Shown: positions 28,401 through 37,061 of the stretch, piece by piece
Numbering within the stretch: position 1 is the first letter of the stretch
How the letters are laid out: each line of letters begins with the position of its first letter
Source: Saprospiraceae bacterium
Lineage (GTDB): Bacteria; Bacteroidota; Bacteroidia; Chitinophagales; Saprospiraceae
Direction of reading: 5' to 3'
Assembly (NCBI GenBank): GCA_041392805.1
Contig: JAWKLJ010000001.1
Coordinates: forward strand, 4,896,501 to 4,960,500
DNA length: 64,000 nucleotides
Notes under the pieces: generated by a model
What the model was told of the DNA's origin: nothing
Seen by the model: only the letters and a program-made list of their open reading frames with translations
Database searches by the model: none
Program-made: the position numbers and the translations under genes

Positions 28401-28618
28401 CTACCTCCATTTTCCGATTTCCAGACGCCCCCCGACGCGGCGCCCACATACATGATCTTGGAATTATGCTCGACTACATCAATGGCCGTAATACGCCCGC
28501 TCATATTCGCTGGACCTATGTTTCGAATTTTTAGGTTTTTGAATTGATTTAAATCTAGTTGTTGTGCTTCTGCGAGCGAAGTACATAAGAGTAAGAGGAG
28601 TATTAGTCGTTGATACAT
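25499..28618 (-). CDS. secreted BNR/sortilin-like repeat protein (VPS10-type propeller)
   Basis: 1039 residues from the ATG at 28618, where a clean signal peptide begins (MYQRLILLLLLCTSLAEA); an in-frame start 13 codons upstream is less likely. Many Asp-box repeats (SENGGSAW, SLDGGHTWTNLG, TSDGGLSWEKL, SDDGGLKWYKI, SYDGGKSF, TQDGGKSWIKL, TNDYGKTWKRL) form one or two large beta-propellers. The C-terminal third is beta-sandwich and then helical (VDEQVSILASSLHALDHRK). Often annotated as glycosyl hydrolase or sortilin-like, but no catalytic residues are evident. No T9SS tail. Confidence 0.8.
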   Translation of the reverse strand: MYQRLILLLLLCTSLAEAQQLDLNQFKNLKIRNIGPANMSGRITAIDVVEHNSKIMYVGAASGGVWKSENGGSAWRPVFDDQPTQNIGAIAIQQNNPSVVWVGTGEGNPRNSMNLGMGIFKSLDGGHTWTNLGLKETKTIHRIIIDPSNPAVVYVGAMGDPWTPNADRGLYKTSDGGLSWEKLLYTNEQAGIADLVMDPSNPNKLIAAVYEHRRTPYYFTSGGPGSGLFMTYDGGKNWKKLTEADGLPAGELGRIGLAIAPSDPQRIYAKIEAETNALYRSDDGGLKWYKINDNPRFTNNRPFYFQDLAVDSKDPNRLYNIYQPLSVSYDGGKSFDPVPMIPADETKGIHADFHAFWVNPHDPKHFIIGGDGGIGITYDHGKSWYFPETIPVAQFYHINTDNARPYNVYGGMQDNGNWSGPAYTWKRGGIRTLYWQYLVGGDGFYIEPDEDNPRFGYGTSQNGDLYRYDKLTGYYSSIKPRINHPETALRFNWNAAFAKDPFDKNTVYYGSQFVHKSTDQGASWETISPDLSTNNPAHQKGDYGGLTLDLSGAENYNTILSIAPSPIEKNIIWAGTDDGQLHLTQDGGKSWIKLTQNIKEMPQEAWIAQIQASRFEAGTAWVVVNNYRKGDYQPYLFKTNDYGKTWKRLADDQKVKGYALSVVQDTKVPQLVFLGTEHGLWISMDEGNNWVPFKNGFPSVSTMDLKIQESESALVIGTFGRAIWIIDDLWALRAVAGGKLKQGLTALPTNEVVQVKGLFINPPGNIWSGFHTTFEGENRVFQKMEVPFFINTQVDTTVQVTANVYDEKGRLVNTLVAKPTADGLNYLTWKLDEKAATLSGAWQDEDSRGIPVLPGQYKIVLDYKGMKDSTEVQVIPDPRFELAPEIDEQLYTYQKEVDEQVSILASSLHALDHRKAILSKVEQQLKEWNYPSKDSLLVRIKEMTEKLETLRAAGQTPRPKRQVGAWQTSEITPHSKVNDVQEIARSRTRPISEQEKQLLEAATQLVKAFRERVDQWLGSDWEALVGQIREAGFYIENGE

Positions 28619-28657
28619 ATTTGATGTCTTAAAAAGGGATAAAATAAATTTGCGCAA

Positions 28658-29015
28658 AAGATAGGACCTCTAAACCAATTTAGGAAGGGAATAACAAAAG
28701 ATGAGGCTTGAAAGACAATCCTGGCTTCATTACAATTATTGATATGACATAGTAAAAGGTCGCTGGTACCTTTGCTTTTGCTATCCGAAACGCTGGTGAC
28801 CCTGAAGACATCAGGCAGGTTTCAGCAGGTGAATTTGATCTGCAATTCTAAAATATGGAGACTGCTACTCTATTCAAACTTCAGGGCATCTAATCTTTGT
28901 CGAAGAATGTTGCACTGGAAAATTGATGACGTATTTAGTCTTTATCCATAAATTGTCGATACTTTATACTTTGAAGGGCTAAATTGCCCATTACACCACT
29001 GAATACTACTGATCC
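28658..29015. other. divergent promoter region, no gene seen
   Basis: About 360 bp between two divergently transcribed secreted-protein genes. A TATACTTTG sequence at 28965-28973 resembles the -7 element for the rightward gene but has no well-spaced TTG. Nothing else stands out. Confidence 0.4.
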
Positions 29016-30185
29016 ATGCGTCAAATCCTGCTTCTTTGCTGTGCACTTAATTTTCAAATGGTGGCACTATTAGGTCAAAATGTCTTGACAGGCAAGGTCG
29101 TTGATAGTGCTACCCAACGCCCCATTCCTTTTGCTACGGTCTACTTCGATGGAACCACTAATGGCCAAACCACCGATGATAATGGCCAATTTAGTTTAAC
29201 CCTTAAGGGAATAGAATTACCGGCTGTTCTGGTGGTGAGTCACGTCGGTTATCGCACCCAGATCTTGAATATTACAACTGCCACGGAAACATTAGCTATC
29301 CAGCTCAGCTTGCAAGGTCAGCTTATGGGGACGGTGGTAGTGCAGGATCGCAATCAACGACTGAAAAATATCGAAGAATTCCGTCGCCTTTTTTTAGGAA
29401 GTGATGAGTGGGGTAAAAGGGCTCGCATCCAGAATGAAGAGGCCCTGTTATTTGAACGGGATTATGCTACCCAAAAAGTAAATACCACTTCCAAATATAT
29501 GCGACGGATGGCTTTAAAAGCGAATCCAGGCCGGGTGGAATGGGCGGTGGATAGCAGCTATTTTGTTTATGATAAGGCCTTGAACTTGCAGGCGGTGTCC
29601 AAGGTTCCTTTAGTGGTCGAATTGCCCCACCTAGGGTATAGCCTACGCGTTGACTTGGTGCGTTTTCTTACGGAATACAAAAGCGGCCGAACCGGTTATC
29701 TGGGACATTATTTTTTTATCTCCGAAGAGGGGCCGGATGGTAAAGTGCGTCCCCAACATCAAAAGAACCGGCAGCGAGCTTTTTTTAATTCTTCCTTACA
29801 TTTTCTGCGCTCCCTTTTTTCTGGAACCTTGGCGGAGAATGGCTACCAAGTACTGGAGGCAGTCAAAGATGGCACAGCTAAAGAAAAAAAGTTGTTGCCT
29901 TTTGATATTACTCCCTTCCTTCATCGCGTCGAGAAAGACCAACTGGAAATAAGGGGCCTTGCAGGACGTCAACTTGTCATTCTTTATTACGGCGATGCTC
30001 GGGGGCGGCCCATACCCGCGAATAAATGGAAAAATAAGCAGCCGGTGCAATCAGGGATGCATTTTGGAGAAAATGCTTGCCGTATTCGCCCGGATGGCAC
30101 CGTCGGAGACAGTGACCTGGCCTTTAGCGGCTATATCGGTAGCCACGGGGTCGCCTGGATATTGCCCAGCGATTATGAGCAGTAG
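29016..30185 (+). CDS. carboxypeptidase-like regulatory domain protein, secreted
   Basis: 389 residues: signal peptide 1-20 (…MVALLGQ), then a CarboxypepD_reg-like beta-sandwich (LTGKVVDSATQRPIPFATVY… VVSHVGYRTQILNI, about residues 24-100). In Bacteroidota this module heads TonB receptors and stand-alone envelope proteins. The remaining 280 residues (KNIEEFRRLFLGSDEWGKRA, RIQNEEALLFERD) match the pattern of stand-alone members of unknown function. No TonB plug or barrel follows. Confidence 0.75.
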   Translation: MRQILLLCCALNFQMVALLGQNVLTGKVVDSATQRPIPFATVYFDGTTNGQTTDDNGQFSLTLKGIELPAVLVVSHVGYRTQILNITTATETLAIQLSLQGQLMGTVVVQDRNQRLKNIEEFRRLFLGSDEWGKRARIQNEEALLFERDYATQKVNTTSKYMRRMALKANPGRVEWAVDSSYFVYDKALNLQAVSKVPLVVELPHLGYSLRVDLVRFLTEYKSGRTGYLGHYFFISEEGPDGKVRPQHQKNRQRAFFNSSLHFLRSLFSGTLAENGYQVLEAVKDGTAKEKKLLPFDITPFLHRVEKDQLEIRGLAGRQLVILYYGDARGRPIPANKWKNKQPVQSGMHFGENACRIRPDGTVGDSDLAFSGYIGSHGVAWILPSDYEQ

Positions 30186-30742
30186 GGTGAAGCTATTCCG
30201 CGGATAATGGCAATGAAAATCAAAATGGCAATATCAATTTCAATGGACTCCTGTGTCGCTGCCCCGCCGCTACTTCCCTGCTCACCACAGCTTGGCTTGT
30301 ACACGGGGCTTGGTTGGGATCGTGTGAAAATTCCATTGGGCAAATCGCTAGCCAAATAATTTACCACGGAGTCAAGGAGAAATGAAGAAAAGGAGAATAA
30401 TCCATACCTTTGTGTCTCAGTGGTGAAATAGAAATTGGCGCTATTTTCTGAAGAAGACTTTTTGCCCCCCCCCCGGATAACGCTATTCAAGTGTCAATTT
30501 CAACTTCAATCAAAATGCTAAAAAAGTGCTTTCAATTAACCCCGCCACTGCGCTGCGACTTTCGACCTACAACCCCTATCAATCAAAATCAAAATATCAA
30601 TCAAAATCAAAATCCACTATAGTCCCATCCAAGCGACCTACAACTCGCCATGCCTCTTCCAAACGACCATAAATAAAAAACCTCCATTACCTCTTTCCCT
30701 CCAATAACTCCACGTCCAAAAAAAAGCCAATACAGGGATTCC
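30186..30742. other. 557-bp gap with simple A/T repeats and a C10 tract
   Basis: No gene. Near 30212-30240 and 30583-30612 are degenerate repeats of the type ATCAAAATCAAAAT. A run of ten C lies at 30465-30474. The motif ATTGCCATTTTGATT (on the minus strand here) recurs in the tandem repeat at 57.2-57.85 kb. Confidence 0.5.
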
Positions 30743-32905
30743 TCATTCTCCCCCCGGCCGGTAAGCCTTAAGCAAAGTAGCCTGGATATCCGCTTCCGTA
30801 TAGGCCACCCTTTTCATTTTATTTTGCACAAACAATTCCGCCTGATCCGTATGGTGCGGCGATTTTTCGTTATTGCTTTGCCCATAGGCTAGGATCGAAT
30901 AGGCCTTGGGTGGATCGCTAAACTCCACCGCCAATTGCCAGCCATCGCCACCTCTGATGCGTTGTTTCCCATCGCCATCCTCTGAAAACCAGAGCACCCG
31001 AAAGCAGCCCAAGCCGCCCGGTCCGCCACCGACGGGAAGATCCAGTTCACCCAAGCGCAGCCGGTGTACCGCGCCCCAGGCTAGGTCCCAGGTGCCATAT
31101 TTTTGCTGTACAGCAGCCACCGCTTCCTCGAAGGCAGCTGCGGCGGTGCTGAGATCGGCTAGACCCCTTGGCGTAGCCATCGGGTCATCATAGGACCATG
31201 GGGTTGCGTACAACTCCTTAGCGCCCATCATGTCGGAATAGTGGACAAACCAGCTTTCAAACAGTACGCCACCTCGACTATCAGCAGCTACGCGATTATC
31301 CCAGGCCGCGAGGTGGTCGATGGCCTGGCGAATGTCTTTTTTGGGTTGAGCAGCCCGAACGGCTTTGATCAGATCATTTTTAACCTGATCGGCCAAGAGC
31401 ATGCGCATATCGTGTTTGCGTTCTACCACCTCTTCCAAACTCAATTGATCCTCATTGTCAATCAGGAGTAGACTGAGTTGACTACGCTGTCGTAGCCGAG
31501 GCTGAGGAAAATGGGCTGGAAACTGTTCTGGCGGAAGGATTTCATGTAAGTTGGTGAAATGAAAAGGGTCGTTCTCATTGTGAAGGTAACCGCCCTTGGG
31601 GTTGTGCAATTGCGGGAGACTGTCAAAGGGAACAAGTTTACGCCAAATCTGGCTGGAATAGGCCACTGCTACTGCCGAACTATCACCGCCGGAGGGCAGG
31701 GGTAAATCGGGAGTGGCGGCATTCCAGACATAAAAGATATTTCCATCGGCATCAGCATAAGTATAATTGGAACTGGTGATGGCTTGCATGCGCATGGCCG
31801 CTTTCCATTCCTCCAGGTTTTGCGCCAGCAACATCCGGGTAAATTGCTGTCCACGCCGGTATTCGCCATCTCCGGCTTGTTTGAGGACATAAATGTTGCC
31901 TTCCTCTCGGTGAATGACTGGTCCGTAAGGTGTAAAAAGAAACTCCTGGGTTTCCAGTCCCTGGGCCTCGCCATGTTTGAAGGCCGCTCTGACCATCTTT
32001 CTTTGTAAGGGGAAGGAGAGACCATCAATCAGGTAGTGGTCCGGCTTGTTGGGGTCTGCTTTAAGGGCATAAACCTCATTCAGGTCCGGGTTATTGTTCG
32101 TCGTCGACCAGCCCAGGTACTGATTGAATCCGCCAATAATGGCAAACACACCGCCGATGCGGAAATCGCCGTAAAAGTTGAGCACCCCAGGTACGGTGAG
32201 GTGGGCTTCGTAATAACCGGCGCTCCAGGCCAGGTGGGGATTGCGAACCAGGATGGCATGACCAGATTTGGTGCGGGAAGGGGCGAACGCCCACGCATTG
32301 GAGCCTTCCTCATTTAGCTTTAGCAGCGAATCTCGGACCGCTTTTTCTCGTTTCAGGCGAGCCACGAATCGCCTTCCGTCGGTAGCCGTGACGACCCCGG
32401 TGGTCAGCGCCGCTATATCGTAGCCAGTAAATTGCCAGCTCTTGTATTGGGGAAAGATATCGGGATATTTTTTTAGATAAAAGTTGATGCCTTGCGCAAA
32501 ACCCTCCATCATCTCCCTGGTTTCGGTATCCAGCAGATGGTAGGTGGCGGCGGCGCGCTCATAGCCCTGTTGATTGATCATATCGCTACCAATGGCTTCA
32601 TAGCCTTCGAGTAGGGCCAGTTCGCCCCTGGCCGCCACCAGCGGACGGATCACCCGTTCACCATAATCTTCGAGTTCGCAGTAGGCCAGGCCAAAAGCCG
32701 CTCCTCTCAAGCTAGGCGCCAGGATGTGAGGAACGCCATATTGTGTTCGGCGGATCTGGACTTGTTCGGCAATTTGGGCAGCGTCCTGGGCGCCAAGAAA
32801 AGTGCTGGCCAAGAGCCAGACGATACTGATGGCTCTGGTGGTTTTTAGCCAAGAATTAAGTGCAGCGGACGGACAGAGAGAAAGAAGGGTAGAGGTGATT
32901 TGCAT
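30743..32905 (-). CDS. penicillin acylase family protein (N-terminal nucleophile hydrolase)
   Basis: Exported amidohydrolase made as a precursor that cuts itself into two chains. The 720-residue protein has a hydrophobic N-terminus (ISIVWLLASTFLGAQ), the alpha-chain opening IRRTQYGVPHILA, and the autocleavage site EEGSNAWAF with the nucleophile Ser202. Next are ILVRNPHLAWS and the beta-chain oxyanion Asn region (WSTTNNNPDLNEVY). Family substrates include penicillins, acyl-homoserine lactones and other N-acyl amides; the true one is unknown. Length is in range. It stands alone. Confidence 0.88.
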   Translation of the reverse strand: MQITSTLLSLCPSAALNSWLKTTRAISIVWLLASTFLGAQDAAQIAEQVQIRRTQYGVPHILAPSLRGAAFGLAYCELEDYGERVIRPLVAARGELALLEGYEAIGSDMINQQGYERAAATYHLLDTETREMMEGFAQGINFYLKKYPDIFPQYKSWQFTGYDIAALTTGVVTATDGRRFVARLKREKAVRDSLLKLNEEGSNAWAFAPSRTKSGHAILVRNPHLAWSAGYYEAHLTVPGVLNFYGDFRIGGVFAIIGGFNQYLGWSTTNNNPDLNEVYALKADPNKPDHYLIDGLSFPLQRKMVRAAFKHGEAQGLETQEFLFTPYGPVIHREEGNIYVLKQAGDGEYRRGQQFTRMLLAQNLEEWKAAMRMQAITSSNYTYADADGNIFYVWNAATPDLPLPSGGDSSAVAVAYSSQIWRKLVPFDSLPQLHNPKGGYLHNENDPFHFTNLHEILPPEQFPAHFPQPRLRQRSQLSLLLIDNEDQLSLEEVVERKHDMRMLLADQVKNDLIKAVRAAQPKKDIRQAIDHLAAWDNRVAADSRGGVLFESWFVHYSDMMGAKELYATPWSYDDPMATPRGLADLSTAAAAFEEAVAAVQQKYGTWDLAWGAVHRLRLGELDLPVGGGPGGLGCFRVLWFSEDGDGKQRIRGGDGWQLAVEFSDPPKAYSILAYGQSNNEKSPHHTDQAELFVQNKMKRVAYTEADIQATLLKAYRPGGE

Positions 32906-33183
32906 AGCCAGTCATTTAGTAATGGAAAAATCATGCGCTTACAAGTGTAATAAGAATGTGGTCAGTAACCAAAGTATAGCTTCTTTTTTTTGTAACGGAG
33001 CAAATGGGAGATTTTACAATGCAGGAACTGAATGTCATAGCCAAGCATTCTGCTACAAGCATGACCAAACCGGGCAGCAATGGGGCTAAATATGGCAGTC
33101 TTACGTTATTTTACTCAAACTTAACCCATATCCTATTCAAGCAATCCATATCATAGTCTTATCTTGGGGCAAAATTGAGTCTT

Positions 33184-34581
33184 ATGAATCCATCCAATGG
33201 CCTGCACCGCAGAAACTTTCTCAAACAATCTACTATTATTAGTCTGGGTTTCATCGCTCTTTCCAGGTGTACCCTGGACACCAAGTCCAAGGGCGTAAAA
33301 GCAGATATTAGCCTGCAACCAGATCCGAATAACTACTTAGACTTACCCGAAGGTTTTCATTATAAGATCATATCGAAAGTAGGAGAAAAGATGGATGATG
33401 GCTTTTTGGTACCTGGTAGAGCGGATGGAATGGGGGCTTTTTCGGGGAAAGATGGCAAGGTGATCGTGATCAGAAACCATGAGAATAGCCCTCTTCCTGT
33501 AGATTTTAGCCCTTTTGGCCCTCAGAATGAACTTTTGTCAAAGATAGATCTGAACAAACTGTACGACGCTGGCCAATCCGAAATGCCGGGTTTAGGTGGC
33601 ACGACTACTTTTATTTATAATGAAAATACGGGCAAGGTGGAACTGCAATACCTGAGTTTGGCCGGGACCTACCGCAATTGTGCGGGTGGGGTGACGCCCT
33701 GGAATTCCTGGCTGACCTGCGAGGAGGATGTGACCAAGAAAGGAGACAATAGGGAAAAAGACCATGGGTTTGTCTTCGAAATACCCGCCTCCGACCAAAT
33801 CGGCCTGGTAGACCCACAGCCAATCACCGCGATGGGACGGTTCAACCACGAAGCCGTTGCCGTAGATCCTGCAACCAGCATTGTCTACCAAACGGAAGAC
33901 CAGGGAGATGGACTAATCTATCGCTTTATACCCAAGGTGCCGGGCCAACTCCATGAAGGCGGGCAGTTGCAGGTACTGGCCATCATTGACCAACCTGGTT
34001 TTGATACGCGCAATTGGGAGGCTCCGGCTATGACCATAGGTCAGCCTATGCCTGTCCGATGGCTGGATGTGGAGGATGTTTTAAACCCGGAAGAAGATTT
34101 GCGCTATCGAGGATTTGAACTGGGCGCTGCGCGTTTTGCACGAGGGGAGGGGATCTGGTTTGGCGACAATGAACTGTTTTTTGCCTGTACCAACGGCGGT
34201 CCTAAAAAAAGTGGACAGGTATTCCGCTACCAACTTTCTCCGAAAGAAGGAACGGTGGAAGAACAACAGACGCCCGGCACCCTGGAATTATTCGCAGAAT
34301 CTGAAGATAAAACGGTATTGCACATGTGTGACAACCTGACTATCGCTCCCTGGGGCGATGTCTTGCTTTGTGAAGACAATGGAGAATTAAACCATATTCG
34401 GGGCATCAATAAGGAAGGGGAGATCTATGATTTTGCGGTCAATCGCAGCTCCGCTTCCGAATTTGCCGGTCTGGTCTTTTCCCCTTCCGGTAAAACCTTG
34501 TTTGTGAATATCCAGGAAAATGGAGAGACCCTGGCCATCACCGGGCCTTGGGAGCGACTGGCCTTGCCTTATGGTAGCTGA
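33184..34581 (+). CDS. PhoX-family phosphatase (DUF839), Tat-exported
   Basis: Predicted Ca/Fe-dependent alkaline phosphatase-type propeller enzyme. A Tat motif (HRRNFLKQS) followed by a hydrophobic stretch and Cys (LSRCTLD) suggests Tat export, possibly as a lipoprotein. ATG at 33184 is preferred over an upstream in-frame TTG. Seen: VIRNHENSPLP, YRNCAGGVTPWNSWLTCEED, MGRFNHEAVAVDP and LCEDNGELNHIRG, hallmark segments of the DUF839 family. The stop is adjacent to the convergent AAA ATPase stop. Phosphate control elements are not evident. Confidence 0.85.
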   Translation: MNPSNGLHRRNFLKQSTIISLGFIALSRCTLDTKSKGVKADISLQPDPNNYLDLPEGFHYKIISKVGEKMDDGFLVPGRADGMGAFSGKDGKVIVIRNHENSPLPVDFSPFGPQNELLSKIDLNKLYDAGQSEMPGLGGTTTFIYNENTGKVELQYLSLAGTYRNCAGGVTPWNSWLTCEEDVTKKGDNREKDHGFVFEIPASDQIGLVDPQPITAMGRFNHEAVAVDPATSIVYQTEDQGDGLIYRFIPKVPGQLHEGGQLQVLAIIDQPGFDTRNWEAPAMTIGQPMPVRWLDVEDVLNPEEDLRYRGFELGAARFARGEGIWFGDNELFFACTNGGPKKSGQVFRYQLSPKEGTVEEQQTPGTLELFAESEDKTVLHMCDNLTIAPWGDVLLCEDNGELNHIRGINKEGEIYDFAVNRSSASEFAGLVFSPSGKTLFVNIQENGETLAITGPWERLALPYGS

Positions 34582-36000
34582 TTATTGCTCAAATAAGATG
34601 TCCATATTCAAACTGTGTTGGACTAATCCTGCATATTTTGATGTTGCCAAACCATAGGTAGTGATCATGGTTAAAAACAAAGCTTTTGTCGTATCCGTTG
34701 CTTGTTTGAAGGCGCTTAATTTATTTCGCAAATTTTCTGCATACTTTTTATCAATCACAAAAGGATGAACAGAGAATTTCATTTCACAAATTGTAATCAC
34801 ATGGTCTTTTCTATCAATCAGTAAATCAATTTGTGCCTGAGGCGAATGCCAGGAGGAAACGGCGGTTTGAATTCCACTGATACCCAGGGCTTGCTTGATT
34901 TGGGCCACATGATGAAGGCATACCATTTCAAATGCATATCCAGCCCAGACATAAAAAAGGGGAGTATCTATTGTGTTTATCCAAAAATGCTCATCGTCTT
35001 TGTCTACTTTTCTAATAAACCTCAAATAGAAGAGCGAATAATTGTCTATAAGTTGGTATAGACTTTTTCTCTCTTTTTTTCCAAAATCCCTGTATCGGCG
35101 AATGAAATTACTTTCTTCTAATTCACGCAAAATTCGTGTAAGACCGCCACCGTCTGAAAGCTTGCTAAACTGGATAATTTCCTTTCGTGTAAGGCCTTTT
35201 CCTTTACTGGCTAATAGTTCAATGATTCCGACATGCTTTTCATGATTATTGAACAGTGAAGCGTATAGGCTTTCGTATTCCAGCCGAAAGGGAGCATCTT
35301 GGCGAAAACACAGCTCATTGATATTTTGCATGGCACTTTTTTCGGGTCTAATTAGCTCTAAATAGAAAGGAATCCCTCCAAGAACCATGTACAAGAGTAA
35401 TATTTGATAGCGGTCGTAAACTGCTTTTTTCTCTTTAAGAAACGCTTCCGTTTCAGCTAAAGAAAAGGGTTCTAATTTTATTCGATCCGTTATTCGATTG
35501 TGTAAGCCTCCCTTATTTTTAATCAAATGATTAAGCATCCAGGAAGCAGCTGAACCACAAACAATCAAAACAATATCATCTCGGGCACTTGCCCAACTAT
35601 TCCAAAAGTGTTCTAGCCCCGAAAGAAATTTTGAATTCGGGGTATCTAGCCATGGCAGTTCATCAAGGAAAACCACTTTCTTCTTATCTGCCGGCATTTG
35701 CTCCAATAACTCGATCAATTGGCGAAAAGCAATAAACCAATCTTGAGCTGGTTGAGGTCCCCAATTATGATTCGCATTATACTTGGATAAAGCAGCGTGA
35801 AATTGACTCAGTTGTTGCTTCAGGGAGGCATTTGCCAGGCCCGTTAAGTGAAAGGCAAAATCATTATCGTAAACCTTCCTGATCAGGAAAGTTTTCCCCA
35901 CTCGCCGCCTTCCGTAAACGGCTACAAATTCAGATTTTCGAGATTGGAGGTGAGACTGAAGCCTCTTTACCTCTTTTTTTCTTCCAATTAAAGGGTTCAT
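34582..36000 (-). CDS. AAA+ ATPase with DUF234-type C-terminus
   Basis: 472 residues. Opens with IGRKKEVKRLQ and a Walker A YGRRRVGKTFL (residues about 30-40); Walker B is VVFLDELPWLDT. A wHTH-like part follows (KGLTRKEIIQFSKLSDGGGLTRIL) and then a nuclease-like DUF234 region (QIDLLIDRKDHVITICEMKF), whose D…E-x-K arrangement resembles a PD-(D/E)xK core. Such archaeal-type ATPases are frequent in Bacteroidota and of unknown role, often thought to be linked to mobile DNA. The upstream region carries four copies of an inverted-repeat motif over the promoter, suggesting tight control. It stands alone. Confidence 0.85.
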   Translation of the reverse strand: MNPLIGRKKEVKRLQSHLQSRKSEFVAVYGRRRVGKTFLIRKVYDNDFAFHLTGLANASLKQQLSQFHAALSKYNANHNWGPQPAQDWFIAFRQLIELLEQMPADKKKVVFLDELPWLDTPNSKFLSGLEHFWNSWASARDDIVLIVCGSAASWMLNHLIKNKGGLHNRITDRIKLEPFSLAETEAFLKEKKAVYDRYQILLLYMVLGGIPFYLELIRPEKSAMQNINELCFRQDAPFRLEYESLYASLFNNHEKHVGIIELLASKGKGLTRKEIIQFSKLSDGGGLTRILRELEESNFIRRYRDFGKKERKSLYQLIDNYSLFYLRFIRKVDKDDEHFWINTIDTPLFYVWAGYAFEMVCLHHVAQIKQALGISGIQTAVSSWHSPQAQIDLLIDRKDHVITICEMKFSVHPFVIDKKYAENLRNKLSAFKQATDTTKALFLTMITTYGLATSKYAGLVQHSLNMDILFEQ

Positions 36001-36011
36001 ATCAAGTAGAA

Positions 36012-36100
36012 TTGGCTGTAAATATACAAAAAAAAGGACTTACAGCCAACTTGGCATTTCATTTTGGCTGTAAATGGTTTTTATGACGTGTTACAGCCAA
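36012..36100. promoter_or_regulatory. operator array: four TTGGCTGTAA half-sites in two inverted pairs
   Basis: TTGGCTGTAA at 36012-36021 and 36064-36073; its reverse complement TTACAGCCAA at 36040-36049 and 36091-36100. Each pair forms an inverted repeat; the two pairs are offset by about 52 bp, roughly five helical turns. The left pair overlaps the presumed promoter of the ATPase gene. Confidence 0.7.
36019..36049 (-). promoter_or_regulatory. promoter of the AAA ATPase gene
   Basis: On the minus strand TTG (36049-36047) is followed after 20 nt by TATATTTA (36026-36019). Transcription would begin near 36012, giving a leader of about 12 nt. Both elements are embedded in the inverted-repeat half-sites. 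Confidence 0.5.
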
Positions 36101-36240
36101 AATGAATAAATAAGCCGAAATGGTCAGAGAAGGAGTGCGTTTTTTGTACAGGATCGAGAGAAAAATAATTTTCATGTGTGCATTTTGGAACTAAACGCCC
36201 ATAAGCTGTATATTGAAATGGTCTAACGATTAACAAAACA

Positions 36241-36861
36241 ATGGACTATTTGATATATGCATTTGCCGGTTTAACGACGGCCTTTATTGGGGCGCTGCCG
36301 CCAGGTGCAGTCAATCTGGCGGTGGTTTACATCACCATCAATAAGGGGGGCAAAGATGCCTTGCCTATCATTTTTATGGCAGCTCTGGGGGAGATCATCC
36401 TTTCTTTTTTCGCGCTTCACTTTACCATGACGGTCGAGGAATATATTCAACGCAACATTTATGTTCAGTATGCAATCGCCTTGTTGTTGATTATCGCTGG
36501 CCTTTTTCTTCTATTTAAACCAATACCACGAAATAAAGCTAAAGCACCTAAAAAAAGCAGGGGTTTTCTCCAAGGGATTTTGTTGTCTGTCCTGAACCCT
36601 CCGGTTTTGATTTTCTGGCTGGTAGCCTTTGCCTTTTTGTCTGCCAATACCCACCTGATGTTGCACATGGGGAGGTTGCAGCTGATATCTTTATTCTTCC
36701 TGGGTGTTTTTTTGGGTAAAATACTAGCCCTCTGGGTTTACCTGCAACTCAGCAAGCGGATTGCCGCCAAAGCCAGCAATATTACTAGCCATTTGAATAA
36801 AGGCATCAGTCTCACCCTGGTCTTTATCGGACTAATACAATTAGCGAAATTGGTGTTTTGA
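36241..36861 (+). CDS. LysE/RhtB family transporter
   Basis: Inner-membrane exporter of amino acids or related small molecules. The 206-residue protein has about six hydrophobic segments and the family signature GALPPGAVNLAVV in helix 1 (residues 16-29). A second conserved segment is FLQGILLSVLNPPVLIFWLVAF. A basic loop (IPRNKAKAPKKSR) lies mid-protein. Substrate cannot be inferred. Confidence 0.85.
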   Translation: MDYLIYAFAGLTTAFIGALPPGAVNLAVVYITINKGGKDALPIIFMAALGEIILSFFALHFTMTVEEYIQRNIYVQYAIALLLIIAGLFLLFKPIPRNKAKAPKKSRGFLQGILLSVLNPPVLIFWLVAFAFLSANTHLMLHMGRLQLISLFFLGVFLGKILALWVYLQLSKRIAAKASNITSHLNKGISLTLVFIGLIQLAKLVF

Positions 36862-36901
36862 GGATAATTGATGGACATCGTTGGAGCAAAGGAATTAACT
36901 T

Positions 36902-37061
36902 AGTAATGGTGAAATAATAAGTTGTTGATTTCAGGGGAGTCATTTTTTCACCAGACAAGGCACGAGAAGGGAGCCTAGCCTTGCTAAGCGACCGATCGAG
37001 TAACGCAGTATGGTGGAAAAAGGGCCGCATCAAATTAATAAGTTATTGTTTTACCATTACT
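36902..37061. repeat. 160-bp inverted-repeat element overlapping a gene end
   Basis: Outer arms of 30 bp (36902-36931 and 37032-37061) match at 25 of 30 positions as reverse complements. A nested pair TTTTTTCACCA (36943-36953)/TGGTGGAAAAA lies inside. The right arm codes for the last eight residues and the TAA stop of the next gene. The sequence GGTGAAATAAT in the left arm also occurs at 8442, next to the 8.46-kb element. Confidence 0.55.
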
